A program made the position numbers and the translations under genes. The notes beneath the pieces were generated by a model. It was not told the origin of the DNA. It saw only the letters and a program-made list of their open reading frames with translations, and did not search any database. A stretch of DNA of 61,565 bases from Gammaproteobacteria bacterium (GTDB taxonomy: Bacteria > Pseudomonadota > Gammaproteobacteria > Pseudomonadales > Azotimanducaceae): the NCBI GenBank assembly GCA_018666555.1, contig JABIZD010000035.1, positions 1 through 61,565 of the forward strand, written 5' to 3'. Numbering within the stretch: the stretch's first letter is position 1; every line of letters begins with the position of its first letter. This document shows, in pieces, positions 1-8,464 of this stretch.

Positions 1-1
1 C

Positions 2-1258
2 GCGCAAGGCTTTGCCAACAATACCCTTAGTAATCTCGAGACCATGCTGGAACTGGGTGAACTTGATGGCATGGAGGCGAGTGACGGCCATATCGTTAAT
101 ATTGTAGATTGGTAATTACAATATGCATTTACCCAAAGAGCCAGCGACATCCATATTGAGCCACGTCGGGAAAAAGGTAAGGTTCGATTTAGAATTGATG
201 GTGTCCTGCATACGGTCTATGAGTTACCTAGCCAGATTGTTGCTGCTGTCGTCAGCAGGGTGAAAAGCCTGGGAAGGATGGATGTCGCTGAAAAACGAAG
301 GCCCCAGGATGGTCGCTTGAAGACTCGAACGCCTGAAGGTAATGAAGTTGAATTGAGATTATCAAGTTTGCCGACCGCCAATGGTGAGAAGATGGTGATG
401 CGGGTATTTGACCCGGATATCCTGCTTAAGAGTTTTTCCGATCTTGGCCTTGCAAATGAAGATTATCGTCAGTGGGAAGCACTGGTTAAGAACCCCAATG
501 GAATCGTGTTGGTGACAGGCCCTACCGGCTCAGGCAAGACAACGACGCTTTACAGTAGTCTGAAAAAACTGGCCACCTCAGAAGTTAATGTTTGCTCTAT
601 TGAAGACCCCATTGAGATGGTTGAGTCAGCGTTTAATCAGATGCAGGTTCATCAAAGCATCGGCCTGACCTTTTCCGAAGGTGTTCGGGCCTTGTTAAGG
701 CAGGACCCTGATATCATTATGGTCGGTGAAATCCGAGACTTGGAAACAGCTGAAATGGCCATCCAGGCTGCTTTGACGGGTCACTTGGTCATCTCAACCC
801 TGCATACCAGTGATGCCCCCTCAGCGATTACCCGACTGCTGGAACTGGGAATTGCGCCTTATCTGATTAAGGCGACCTTACTCGGTGTGATGGCGCAACG
901 CCTGGTTCGGACCTTATGCCCGAGTTGCAGTAGAAGCGTAGCGGTTGATGAAGATGCCTGGAAATTGTTGGTATCGCCTTTTAAAGCGAAAGTCCCGAAG
1001 CAGATGCAGGTACCGGTAGGTTGTCTGGAATGCCGGGATACCGGTTATCTGGGTAGGGAAGGTATCTATGAATTGTTGACCATGACAGATGAAGTTAAGA
1101 ATCTGGTCAGTGGCGATATGGACCTTGCGAAGTTGCGCAGAACGGCAATGAAAGGAGGCATGCGTACACTGCGCCTGAGTGGCGCTCTAAAGGTAGCGGC
1201 CGGCGAGACAACAATTAATGAAGTGCTTCGCGTTGCCCCCCTGACTAGTGTCGAGTGA
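2..1258 (+). pseudogene. GspE/PulE/PilB-family secretion ATPase, 5' truncated by window, interrupted by in-frame TAA
   Basis: This is a hexameric ATPase of the type II secretion/type IV pilus family, which powers pilus or pseudopilus assembly at the inner membrane. Its 5' end lies outside the window. The frame reads through residues resembling the N-terminal linker and then meets TAA at 113-115, exactly where relatives have Leu in a W-L-L-Q-Y-A stretch; homology resumes at once with QRASDIHIEP. The Walker A GPTGSGKT is encoded at 518-541, followed by the Asp-box (SIEDPIE), the Walker B region (DPDIIMVGEIRD), the His-box (TLHT) and the CPSC/CLEC zinc tetracysteine (918-1032). After the TAA the first usable start is GTG at 260, which would remove part of the conserved N2 domain. 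No pilC or pilD neighbour is visible. It is a pseudogene, a sequencing error or a readthrough gene; the sequence alone cannot decide. Confidence 0.8.
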
Positions 1259-1270
1259 CATTAGTCAGGG
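1239..1270 (+). terminator. Hairpin at the end of the GspE-type gene
   Basis: CCCTGACTA (1239-1247) pairs perfectly with TAGTCAGGG (1262-1270), a 9-bp stem spanning the stop codon, followed by a moderately T-rich TTGCATTGTTGTT. It lies between convergent genes and may terminate transcription of the ATPase gene. Confidence 0.5.
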
Positions 1271-1301
1271 TTGCATTGTTGTTGCCCTGTCCGGTCTATA
1301 A

Positions 1302-2231
1302 CTAAATATTGGAATAAGGACTTGCCTCTCCAGCGGGTCTGGTTTTGAATCTTCGGTGTAACCACAGATATTGTTCGGGAGCTTTTCTGACAGCGGACTC
1401 GATGAGAAGATTTAAAGCGGCTGCATCAACCTGACTGTCTCCATTGGGATAATCTTTTGGTCCCGGGGTCAGGAATACTTCATAGGATAGATCGTTATCG
1501 ACTCGGAATTGTGACATGAACACAATTTTTGCATCGGTAAGTTCTGCAATTCTACTGGTCACACTGATAGAAGCTGTTTGCAGCCCAAAAAAGGGCGCGA
1601 ATACGGAATGCTTGAGGCCGTAGTCCTGGTCTGGCGCATACCAGACAATGTGACCATTACGCAGGTTCTTTATCACTTTCCTGATATTTCTATGTTCGAT
1701 TGCCTGAGGGAAATTCCGACTGCGGCCTCGGGTCATAACCGTTTCAATTAAAGTATTTTTGTTGGCTTTATACATCACATCGAAGGGTTTGTAGGTAGCA
1801 ACAACGGCTCCTGCAAAATCAAGGGTAGCCTGGTGCATTCCGACCAGGAGTATCCCCTGTTGATGGTTTTTCGACGTCTGCAGATGTTCAAGGCCGTGGA
1901 TTTTTACTTGATGGCGATAGCGATTAGGGTTGGTTAGCCAAACCGTCGCGGTTTCGATCAAGCCAATACCGGTTGAGCGAAAAACCTGTTTGACCCTTTG
2001 TTTTAGTTCGGCTTCATTGAGCTCAGGGAAACAAAGCTGCAGATTAATCCGGGTAATATTACGACGCCTTTTAGCAACCCTGTAACCAATTATGCCTACC
2101 AGGGTGCCGGCACTGAGTCTGCCTCGCTGTGGAAGTTGCGTGGTTAGCCATGCCAGGCCCAGCAATAGCCAAGTTAACCAGTATCTTGGGTGTTTGAGCT
2201 GAGGATCAGACAGGGTGGGTCGATTAGCCAA
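1302..2231 (-). CDS. Lipid A biosynthesis acyltransferase (LpxL/HtrB family)
   Basis: This 309-residue membrane-bound acyltransferase transfers a secondary acyl chain from acyl-ACP to Kdo-lipid A precursors. A hydrophobic anchor lies at residues 18-32. The catalytic HX4D motif is HQATLD (H133, D138), followed by the YAPDQDYG block that is conserved in the family. Length matches LpxL/LpxM proteins (about 300). The start is TTG, with GAGA about 6 bases upstream; no ATG fits the conserved N-terminus better. The divergent neighbour waaA makes the Kdo donor-acceptor step before secondary acylation, which fits the assignment. Which acyl position it serves (LpxL, LpxM or LpxP type) cannot be told from the sequence. 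Confidence 0.88.
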   Translation of the reverse strand: MANRPTLSDPQLKHPRYWLTWLLLGLAWLTTQLPQRGRLSAGTLVGIIGYRVAKRRRNITRINLQLCFPELNEAELKQRVKQVFRSTGIGLIETATVWLTNPNRYRHQVKIHGLEHLQTSKNHQQGILLVGMHQATLDFAGAVVATYKPFDVMYKANKNTLIETVMTRGRSRNFPQAIEHRNIRKVIKNLRNGHIVWYAPDQDYGLKHSVFAPFFGLQTASISVTSRIAELTDAKIVFMSQFRVDNDLSYEVFLTPGPKDYPNGDSQVDAAALNLLIESAVRKAPEQYLWLHRRFKTRPAGEASPYSNI

Positions 2232-2469
2232 GCTGTTCTCTGATTATAAAACGTCTATTGTAAAGTGAAATGCCGGTCGAGTAGAGACCTGATTATGCTA
2301 GTATTCCCGGATTCTTCAGATGAATGATTGGAATGATTCAATCTATAGAGCGCCTTTGGGGTGGCCCAATTGATGATTCTCCCTGCTGCCAATGGCCCGG
2401 ACTTGGGTCTTTTAGGTATTTTCTTGGTGGTTCATTGAAAGGCTTGTTGGTCAAGGGCTGGCTATTTTA

Positions 2470-3738
2470 ATGACTAGAAGCTTATATACCTTCGTTTTTG
2501 CCATCATGATGCCTTTTGTGTTGATTCGGCAATGGATTCGTTCCTTTAGGGAGCGGGCGTATCGACAGCAGTTGCAGCAGAGGTTTGGTTTTGTGCCCCG
2601 GAACGCCAGTAGCAGACAGGTACTGTGGCTACATGCGGTATCTGCGGGTGAAAGCATTGCTGCAGTTCCACTGGTCGAAAAACTGTTAGCTCAGAACTTC
2701 GAGATTGTCATGACTAATATGACGCCTGCAGGAAGGCAGCAGGTGAAGCAGCACCTAGGTAATCGCGTGTTGAATTATTACGCACCCTATGATTTACCAG
2801 GATTCGTAGCTAGATTTCTTGATCGTATACAACCCATTGCATTACTGACCATGGAAACCGAGTTATGGCCGAATACCATACATGTGTGTGCTCAACACGC
2901 AGTTGCCGTGATCCTGATCAACGGCCGTTTGTCGGAGAAGTCCTATAGGGGCTACAGGCGATGGCCTTCTCTGATCTTACCGATGCTGCAGAAGGTCGAC
3001 TGGTTTGCGCTGCAATCACCCTCTCATGAAGCTCGCTTTGCCGATTTGGGTGTTATTCATAGTCGTATGACGGTGACTGGCAGTATTAAATATGATCAGC
3101 ATCTTCCTGAGGATTTAGAAGACCGGAAGGCTCAGCTAAGTGGTTTGTTCCGGGGACGCAGAATATTGATGGCGGCTAGTACTCATCCAGGAGAGGAACA
3201 GCTTTTACTGGATGTTTATCAAGCCCTTAAGCCAGAAATTCCTGAGTTAGTATTGGTGCTTGCCCCCAGGCACATTCAAAGGAGCGCATCAATTGAGAAG
3301 TTAGTGGTCCAGAATAAATTAGGCTTGGCTAGTTTCAGCCGGCAGGATCGGCTGACAACGGACCAGGATGTTTATCTGCTTGATGCCATGGGCGAACTGG
3401 TTTATTTCTATGCTGTCTCAGAGATTGCTTTCGTTGGAGGTAGCATGATCCCCCGTGGAGGCCATAATTTTATGGAGGCAGCACTGGCTGGGACAGCTAT
3501 TGTCTGTGGAGACTCGCTATATAACTTTGAGGCGATAGCCGAACAGTTTCAAGCAGTCGATGCCATGGTGACAGTTGAGAATTCTGACCAGTTGCTCATG
3601 GAGACCCGAGCTTTGCTGCTTGATCCGGACAGGCGCTCGAATATGCAGGCTATTGGTCTTGAAACTGTATTGAAACACCGGGGCGCGCTGGAGCTGGTTG
3701 AGTCCGAATTAAAGAACCGACTTCAGAGTGGCTTCTAA
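2470..3738 (+). CDS. waaA: 3-deoxy-D-manno-octulosonic acid (Kdo) transferase
   Basis: WaaA (KdtA) adds Kdo residues from CMP-Kdo to lipid IVA at the cytoplasmic face of the inner membrane. The 422-residue length is typical. An N-terminal membrane anchor lies at about residues 5-20, then the Glycos_transf_N domain with the HAVSAGES motif holding the candidate catalytic Glu (E61) and the METELWPN signature (around 128-135). The C-terminal GT-B half carries the nucleotide-binding GGSMIPRGGHN stretch with the characteristic EAA. ATG start with an AAGGG-like site upstream. It is divergent from the lipid A acyltransferase across a 238-bp spacer that must carry both promoters. Confidence 0.95.
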   Translation: MTRSLYTFVFAIMMPFVLIRQWIRSFRERAYRQQLQQRFGFVPRNASSRQVLWLHAVSAGESIAAVPLVEKLLAQNFEIVMTNMTPAGRQQVKQHLGNRVLNYYAPYDLPGFVARFLDRIQPIALLTMETELWPNTIHVCAQHAVAVILINGRLSEKSYRGYRRWPSLILPMLQKVDWFALQSPSHEARFADLGVIHSRMTVTGSIKYDQHLPEDLEDRKAQLSGLFRGRRILMAASTHPGEEQLLLDVYQALKPEIPELVLVLAPRHIQRSASIEKLVVQNKLGLASFSRQDRLTTDQDVYLLDAMGELVYFYAVSEIAFVGGSMIPRGGHNFMEAALAGTAIVCGDSLYNFEAIAEQFQAVDAMVTVENSDQLLMETRALLLDPDRRSNMQAIGLETVLKHRGALELVESELKNRLQSGF

Positions 3739-3770
3739 CTCCCGAATAAAGACAGGGTCGGAACTCCCTG

Positions 3771-3787
3771 GCATTAGTTGCTAATGC
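3771..3787. terminator. Small hairpin between convergent waaA and symporter genes
   Basis: GCATTAG-TTG-CTAATGC is a perfect 7-bp inverted repeat with a 3-base loop between two converging genes. There is no clear T-run on either side, so a bidirectional terminator role is only plausible. Confidence 0.35.
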
Positions 3788-3815
3788 TAAACGACAAAAG
3801 GTGCCAGCTTTGCCT

Positions 3816-5258
3816 CTAATTGAGTCTTTTCTGCCAATAGACTTCCAGATCCCGCTTCACGCCGGGACCCAGTACGTAGAGAGCGGCAACATTAGCCAGG
3901 GCCATGGCAAATATCATGGCATCGGAAAAGTCGAGTACAGAACTTAATTGGGTCGTACAACCGATTACGATGAAGGCGCAGAAGATAGAATTGAAAATCA
4001 GCTTTGATGTTCTGCTTGCGCCGAAAATATAAATGAAGCCTTCAAGGCCATAGTATGACCAGGAAATCATAGTCGAATAAGCGAATAGCATAATCACCAC
4101 TGCCAGTATATAGGGGAACCAGGACCAGACGCTGGCGAACGCAGCTGAAGTCAGTTCCACGCCACTGATCTGGCCGTCATTCAGCATGGCAGGATCATAG
4201 ACAGTAACAGTGATGACCAGAGCGGTAATGGTGCAGACAACCACGGTATCGATAAAGGGTTCCAGCATCGCCACAAAACCTTGAGTCAATGGCTCTCTGG
4301 TTTTGACCGCGGCATGAGCAATTGACGATGAACCAACCCCGGCCTCATTTGAAAATGCAGCTCGACGAAAACCAAGTACCAGCACTGCAATCGCACCACC
4401 TGTTACCCCTTCCGGGCTGAATGCATTGGTAAAAATCGAAGCAATTGCGTCTGGAAGTTTGCTGTAGTTGACGCCGATAACAATGAGAGCCGTTGTCACG
4501 TAGAGTAACGCCATAAAGGGAACTAGCCTTGATGTCACTTTTGCAATGCTCTTGATGCCTCCGATGATGACTGCTGCTGTCACCAGGGCCAGAATAAGAC
4601 CAAATAGCCAGCCACGCCCGGCAAAGATGCTGGTGTCTCCGCCGCTGACTGAAACAAATTGTACATAGGCCTGATTGGCCTGAAACATGCAGCCTGCACC
4701 CAGCGAGCCGAGCATGATACATATTGCGTAGTACCACGCCATGGTCTTGCCAATTTTGGGCATATTCAGTTCTGCGAAACCTTTATCCATGTAGAACATG
4801 GGTCCTCCTGAAATTGAACCATCGGCGTTGGTCTGCCGGTACTTAACCCCCAGCGTACATTCCACAAATTTTGAAGCCATGCCGAGGAAGCCCGCTACGA
4901 TCAACCAGAAAGTGGCACCTGGCCCGCCAATTGAAATCGCCACAGCCACATGGACAACATTACCGACACCAACGGTTCCGGAGACGGCTGTGGTAAGGGC
5001 TTGAAAGTGAGAGACTTCCCCTGGAGCCTTGGGTTCGCTGTCTTGCCTGCCGCTGACGATGCTGATGGCATGGGTAAAGCCGCGAATGTTGATAAAGCGG
5101 AAATACCCGGTAAAAAAGGTAGCCCCAATAACAAGCCAGGCAACAATCAGAGGTAACTCTGTGCCGTTAACATCGATTGACACGAAAACAAGATCGACGA
5201 GAGTTTCCGCAATGGGTCTGAAGGCGGCGTCGATCGTCTGGTCAATTCCATCGCTCAT
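3816..5258 (-). CDS. Sodium:alanine symporter family (AGCS) transporter
   Basis: This is a Na+-coupled amino-acid permease of the inner membrane; members import alanine, glycine and related small amino acids, sometimes D-forms. The predicted 480-residue protein has about ten hydrophobic segments and the AGCS signature around VGVGNVVHVAVAI-GGPGATFW, plus the conserved GFRRAAFSNEAGVGSSSIAHA stretch. The chosen ATG (5256-5258) forms an ATGA overlap with the stop of the racemase gene upstream. A longer reading from 5306 adds 16 residues (MPRRRNNKTC...) unlike the family and is probably not used. As the last gene of a minus-strand operon it is likely the importer for the substrate handled by the preceding enzymes; the substrate is not known. 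Confidence 0.9.
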   Translation of the reverse strand: MSDGIDQTIDAAFRPIAETLVDLVFVSIDVNGTELPLIVAWLVIGATFFTGYFRFINIRGFTHAISIVSGRQDSEPKAPGEVSHFQALTTAVSGTVGVGNVVHVAVAISIGGPGATFWLIVAGFLGMASKFVECTLGVKYRQTNADGSISGGPMFYMDKGFAELNMPKIGKTMAWYYAICIMLGSLGAGCMFQANQAYVQFVSVSGGDTSIFAGRGWLFGLILALVTAAVIIGGIKSIAKVTSRLVPFMALLYVTTALIVIGVNYSKLPDAIASIFTNAFSPEGVTGGAIAVLVLGFRRAAFSNEAGVGSSSIAHAAVKTREPLTQGFVAMLEPFIDTVVVCTITALVITVTVYDPAMLNDGQISGVELTSAAFASVWSWFPYILAVVIMLFAYSTMISWSYYGLEGFIYIFGASRTSKLIFNSIFCAFIVIGCTTQLSSVLDFSDAMIFAMALANVAALYVLGPGVKRDLEVYWQKRLN

Positions 5259-5971
5259 AAGGGTTTGCTCCCAAGTGCAAGTTTTATTGTTTCTTCTGCG
5301 AGGCACTGAGATGTATCGATCACAGGTATCTGCGCAGGCATATCAGCATCAAGCGCTGACAGTTCAGTGCAGGCGATTATCAGGCAATCGGCCTGTTGTT
5401 GAAGGAGACTTGTCGCTACCTCTGCGAGGCATTGCCTGTCGGTAAGGTTTTGTTTTCCTGCCTTCATCTGTTTTATCAATGTCATTGTCATTTCCTGGTA
5501 TACCTCTCCAGGTGAAATCACTGATATGCCTTTTGCCTGAAATGCGTCCTCAAACAGTCCGGTTTGAATTACGGCGGTAGAGGCCAGTAAACCTACCCGT
5601 TGCGTAGATGCATTTGAGCTAATGACTGATCGCACTGTGACGTCAACCATATTGATAAAGGGAATAGGGACGGCGGATGAAATTTCAGTTGCATAAAGAT
5701 GCGCTGTATTACAGGGCATAATCAGGAAGTCTGCGCCTTGCGCTGATAAGCCTTGAGCCATCTTGACCAAAACCGGGGCCGGGTTTTCACCTCGTTGATG
5801 TAGGATATAGTCGATACGAGATGGGACTAATGGATTATTATCAACGAGGATGCGGATATGACCGGCATCATCAGCAGCAGGTGTGCCGCGGACAATTCTT
5901 TGTAACAGATCGACCGTTGCCTGAGGGCCCATCCCTCCCAGAACGCCTACGGTTCGCCGTTGATCAACCAT
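5255..5971 (-). CDS. Aspartate/glutamate racemase family protein
   Basis: Cofactor-independent amino-acid racemase of 238 residues. The two catalytic cysteines of the family are present in typical contexts: MPCNTAH (C87) and ACTELS (C201). The N-terminal GVLGGMGPQAT and the VDNNPLVPSRIDYI segment match aspartate-racemase-like members (YgeA type). It overlaps the upstream aminotransferase gene by 8 bases and the downstream symporter by 4, so translation is probably coupled. Relatives accept acidic amino acids; cysteate, a sulfonate analogue of aspartate, is a reasonable candidate substrate given the neighbouring lyase, but that is inference. Confidence 0.87.
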   Translation of the reverse strand: MVDQRRTVGVLGGMGPQATVDLLQRIVRGTPAADDAGHIRILVDNNPLVPSRIDYILHQRGENPAPVLVKMAQGLSAQGADFLIMPCNTAHLYATEISSAVPIPFINMVDVTVRSVISSNASTQRVGLLASTAVIQTGLFEDAFQAKGISVISPGEVYQEMTMTLIKQMKAGKQNLTDRQCLAEVATSLLQQQADCLIIACTELSALDADMPAQIPVIDTSQCLAEETIKLALGSKPL

Positions 5972-7148
5972 GAGCTGTTGCTACCTCAGAGATAATCTCG
6001 GCAATTAGTCGACAGTCATCCAGATTAAAGGTCAGGGATATCCGCATATCAACAAGACAGTTCAGGCGCTGCTGAGTTGCGGGTAATATATAACTTTGAC
6101 CCAGATACTCCCAGCTGTCATAACGACTCGTATAGCCGTGCGGTTCTTCGCTACCGAAGTATTTCAGTTGTATTCCCCTGCTGGCACAGTCTGATACAAA
6201 GGCGGTCATCTGCAACTGAGTCAAACCCGGTAAAAGAAACTGTATTGAACTACCAACAAATCTCTCCTGTTGGTTTCTGTCGGGTAGCTCAATAACCGGT
6301 ACTTTTGCCAATACTTCAGTTATGACGGCGTAGCGCTGGTTCCACCTGGCGCAATTCGTATCTAACTCTGGCAACTGGGCTCTTAGTACCGTAGCCCTCA
6401 GATTGTCCATTCGCCCACTATAGTTCGGTGTGGTCTTCGCAAACCGGGTCATCTCTGATGGGTCAGGTGCTGCCAGATGTCGGTCATATAACATATAAGA
6501 TCCTGACAGGATGATGGCCTTGGCTATCAGTTCCGGATTATCAGTCACCAGTAGGCCTCCTTCGCCTGAATTCAGGTGCTTGTACGATTGTGTACTAAAG
6601 CAGCTCACCTCGCCAAAATTACCACTACGCTGATCACCCCACCAGGCGCCGAGGCTATGGGCACAATCTTCAATCAGGGTAATTTTGTAGCGCTGACAAA
6701 TAGTTGCAATCTGATCCATATCAGCGAGGTGTCCGCGCATATGGGATAGGAGCAGGAAATCCGCTTGATCAGCTTTAGCCTCAAGATCGTACAAGTCGAT
6801 GGTCAGCCCAGAACTTGTTTCAACCAGTAGAGGAATCGCTCCACAGTTATTAATAGCGCCCGGTACGGGTGCAAGAGTGAACGCATTACATAGGACAACA
6901 TCACCAGGCTTAACCCCGGCCGCGAGCATCGCCACATAGAGCGCATAGCCACAGGAAGCACAGGCAAGGCAATAGCTGCTGCCTTGATAGGCTGCAAACT
7001 CGCTTTCGAGTAACGCTGTAGGACCTGGATTATCGGGAGTCGCATCATAGCGATGCAAACGACCCGAGCGCATGATCTCGACAGCCGACTCAATGGCTGC
7101 CTCGGGCAGGGCTTCTTGTTGTAGAAATGATTTCTCGAACTGTCTCAT
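5964..7148 (-). CDS. DegT/DnrJ/EryC1/StrS-family PLP aminotransferase
   Basis: This 394-residue fold-type I PLP enzyme has the Asp that contacts the pyridine nitrogen in EDCAHSLGA (D161) and the Schiff-base Lys in STQSYKHLNSGEGG (K190), both in canonical DegT contexts. Family members usually transaminate keto-sugars in surface polysaccharide or antibiotic pathways, but no sugar nucleotide genes are nearby; instead it sits between a HisD-type dehydrogenase (ATGA overlap) and an amino-acid racemase (8-base overlap). It may act on an amino-acid-derived aldehyde or keto acid in the same route. The actual substrate cannot be read from the sequence. Confidence 0.85.
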   Translation of the reverse strand: MRQFEKSFLQQEALPEAAIESAVEIMRSGRLHRYDATPDNPGPTALLESEFAAYQGSSYCLACASCGYALYVAMLAAGVKPGDVVLCNAFTLAPVPGAINNCGAIPLLVETSSGLTIDLYDLEAKADQADFLLLSHMRGHLADMDQIATICQRYKITLIEDCAHSLGAWWGDQRSGNFGEVSCFSTQSYKHLNSGEGGLLVTDNPELIAKAIILSGSYMLYDRHLAAPDPSEMTRFAKTTPNYSGRMDNLRATVLRAQLPELDTNCARWNQRYAVITEVLAKVPVIELPDRNQQERFVGSSIQFLLPGLTQLQMTAFVSDCASRGIQLKYFGSEEPHGYTSRYDSWEYLGQSYILPATQQRLNCLVDMRISLTFNLDDCRLIAEIISEVATAHG

Positions 7149-8464
7149 TTCTGCTGGTTCTCAAGCTCGTCTGTTGCTCGTACAGTAAAACTCCATTCTT
7201 CATCGGGAAAGTACTTACGTAATCGCCAGTCGCAGGCGCGGGCGTGGCCCTCCATGCCTTCCGCACGGGATATCCTGGAACCTGTTGCACTCATGAGCCG
7301 ATTCGCCTGTTCATCTATTTTCTGCCAGGTCAGCACCTTGATGAATTTCTGAACATTCAGGCCACCGGTATAACGTGCGCCCTTCAGGGTCGGTAGGATG
7401 TGATTGGTTCCGGAGCACTTGTCTCCATGAGTGACGGTACTGCCTTCACCTAAAAATAATGAGCCGTAATTGGCAAGGTTTTCTCGCCACCAATCGAGGT
7501 CAGCTGCGAGAATTTGCAAATGTTCGGGCGCGTAATGATCACTGATTTCAACCATCTCAGAGCGATCACTGCATAAAACGATTTCGGCATGATGTTGCCA
7601 GGCATGATCTATCATTTCGGCATTTGGCATTCCTGAGGCGATGTGTTTCACCAGTTTCATTACTTGATTGCCGAGTTTTCGATCATCGACAATCAACCAC
7701 ACAGGTGAATCAGGACCATGTTCAGCCTGGGAAATCAGGTCAATGGCAATACTGGTTGGATCAGCATTCGAATCAGCAATTATGGCTGATTCTGTCGGGC
7801 CAGCAACGACATCGATACCCACTTCTCCGAATAGCATTTTCTTGGCAAGGGCGACATAGCTGTTGCCTGGGCCTACCAGCATATCGACTGGGGGGTTGCC
7901 AAACAGCCCGAAGGCCATAGAGGCAATTGCTTGCACACCTCCCATCTCGAGAATAACGTTTACACCGGCCAGGTCCATCGCATAGGCAACGGCCGGATGG
8001 ATACTGCTGCCACGCGGCGGCGAACAGGCGATAATCTCAGAGACACCGGCAACTCTGGCAGTAGCAATACTCATGAGTGCAGAGGCTGCGTGTGCATACC
8101 TGCCCCCGGGTACGTAGCAGCCCACTGTTTGTATTGGAACCAGTCTTTGGCCTAGGACTACTCCGGGCTCAGTTTGGATTTCGAATTCTGTGAGGCTGGC
8201 TCGCTGTGCTTCGGCAAATCTATTTATCTGCTTCAGGGAAAACTGTAGATCAGACTTGGTCTGTTCAGGCACCTGATCAATCAGCATTTTTTTCTTGGCA
8301 TCACTGAGGACGAACTCATCCTCCCAGCCATCGAGCTCACGGGCATACCGTTTAATAGCAGGTTCACCTTCATGTCGAATGGTTCTCAGCATTTCTTGAA
8401 CGCGACTGGCTATTTGCGGGTCGTCTTCAACACGGGTGGAAGACGATCGCTTCAGGTACTCCAC
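7145..8464 (-). CDS. Histidinol dehydrogenase family protein, probably catabolic (HpsN-like)
   Basis: NAD-dependent, zinc-dependent dehydrogenase of 439 residues. HisD-family enzymes oxidise a primary alcohol to a carboxylate in two steps. The metal ligands and catalytic pair can be placed: Q246 and H249 (SQAEHGP), E314-H315 (APEHLQ), D348 (HGDKCSGTNH) and H407 (EGMEGH). No other his biosynthesis gene is near except the distant hisZ, and the gene sits in a catabolic-looking operon. Together with the CSGTNHILPT variant this suggests a paralogue such as sulfopropanediol 3-dehydrogenase (HpsN) rather than histidine synthesis. The GTG start shares one base with the TAG stop of the lyase gene; the stop overlaps the aminotransferase ATG. 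Family is certain, substrate is inference. Confidence 0.85.
   Translation of the reverse strand: MEYLKRSSSTRVEDDPQIASRVQEMLRTIRHEGEPAIKRYARELDGWEDEFVLSDAKKKMLIDQVPEQTKSDLQFSLKQINRFAEAQRASLTEFEIQTEPGVVLGQRLVPIQTVGCYVPGGRYAHAASALMSIATARVAGVSEIIACSPPRGSSIHPAVAYAMDLAGVNVILEMGGVQAIASMAFGLFGNPPVDMLVGPGNSYVALAKKMLFGEVGIDVVAGPTESAIIADSNADPTSIAIDLISQAEHGPDSPVWLIVDDRKLGNQVMKLVKHIASGMPNAEMIDHAWQHHAEIVLCSDRSEMVEISDHYAPEHLQILAADLDWWRENLANYGSLFLGEGSTVTHGDKCSGTNHILPTLKGARYTGGLNVQKFIKVLTWQKIDEQANRLMSATGSRISRAEGMEGHARACDWRLRKYFPDEEWSFTVRATDELENQQK

Noticed and set aside
5029-5445. 138-codon plus-strand frame at the symporter-racemase junction
   Set aside because: Antisense to two overlapping real genes, with an unstructured composition.
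7145-8464. HisD-type gene as part of histidine biosynthesis
   Set aside because: No hisG, hisC or hisB neighbours; it overlaps catabolic genes on both sides. hisZ is 31 kb away in a core operon.
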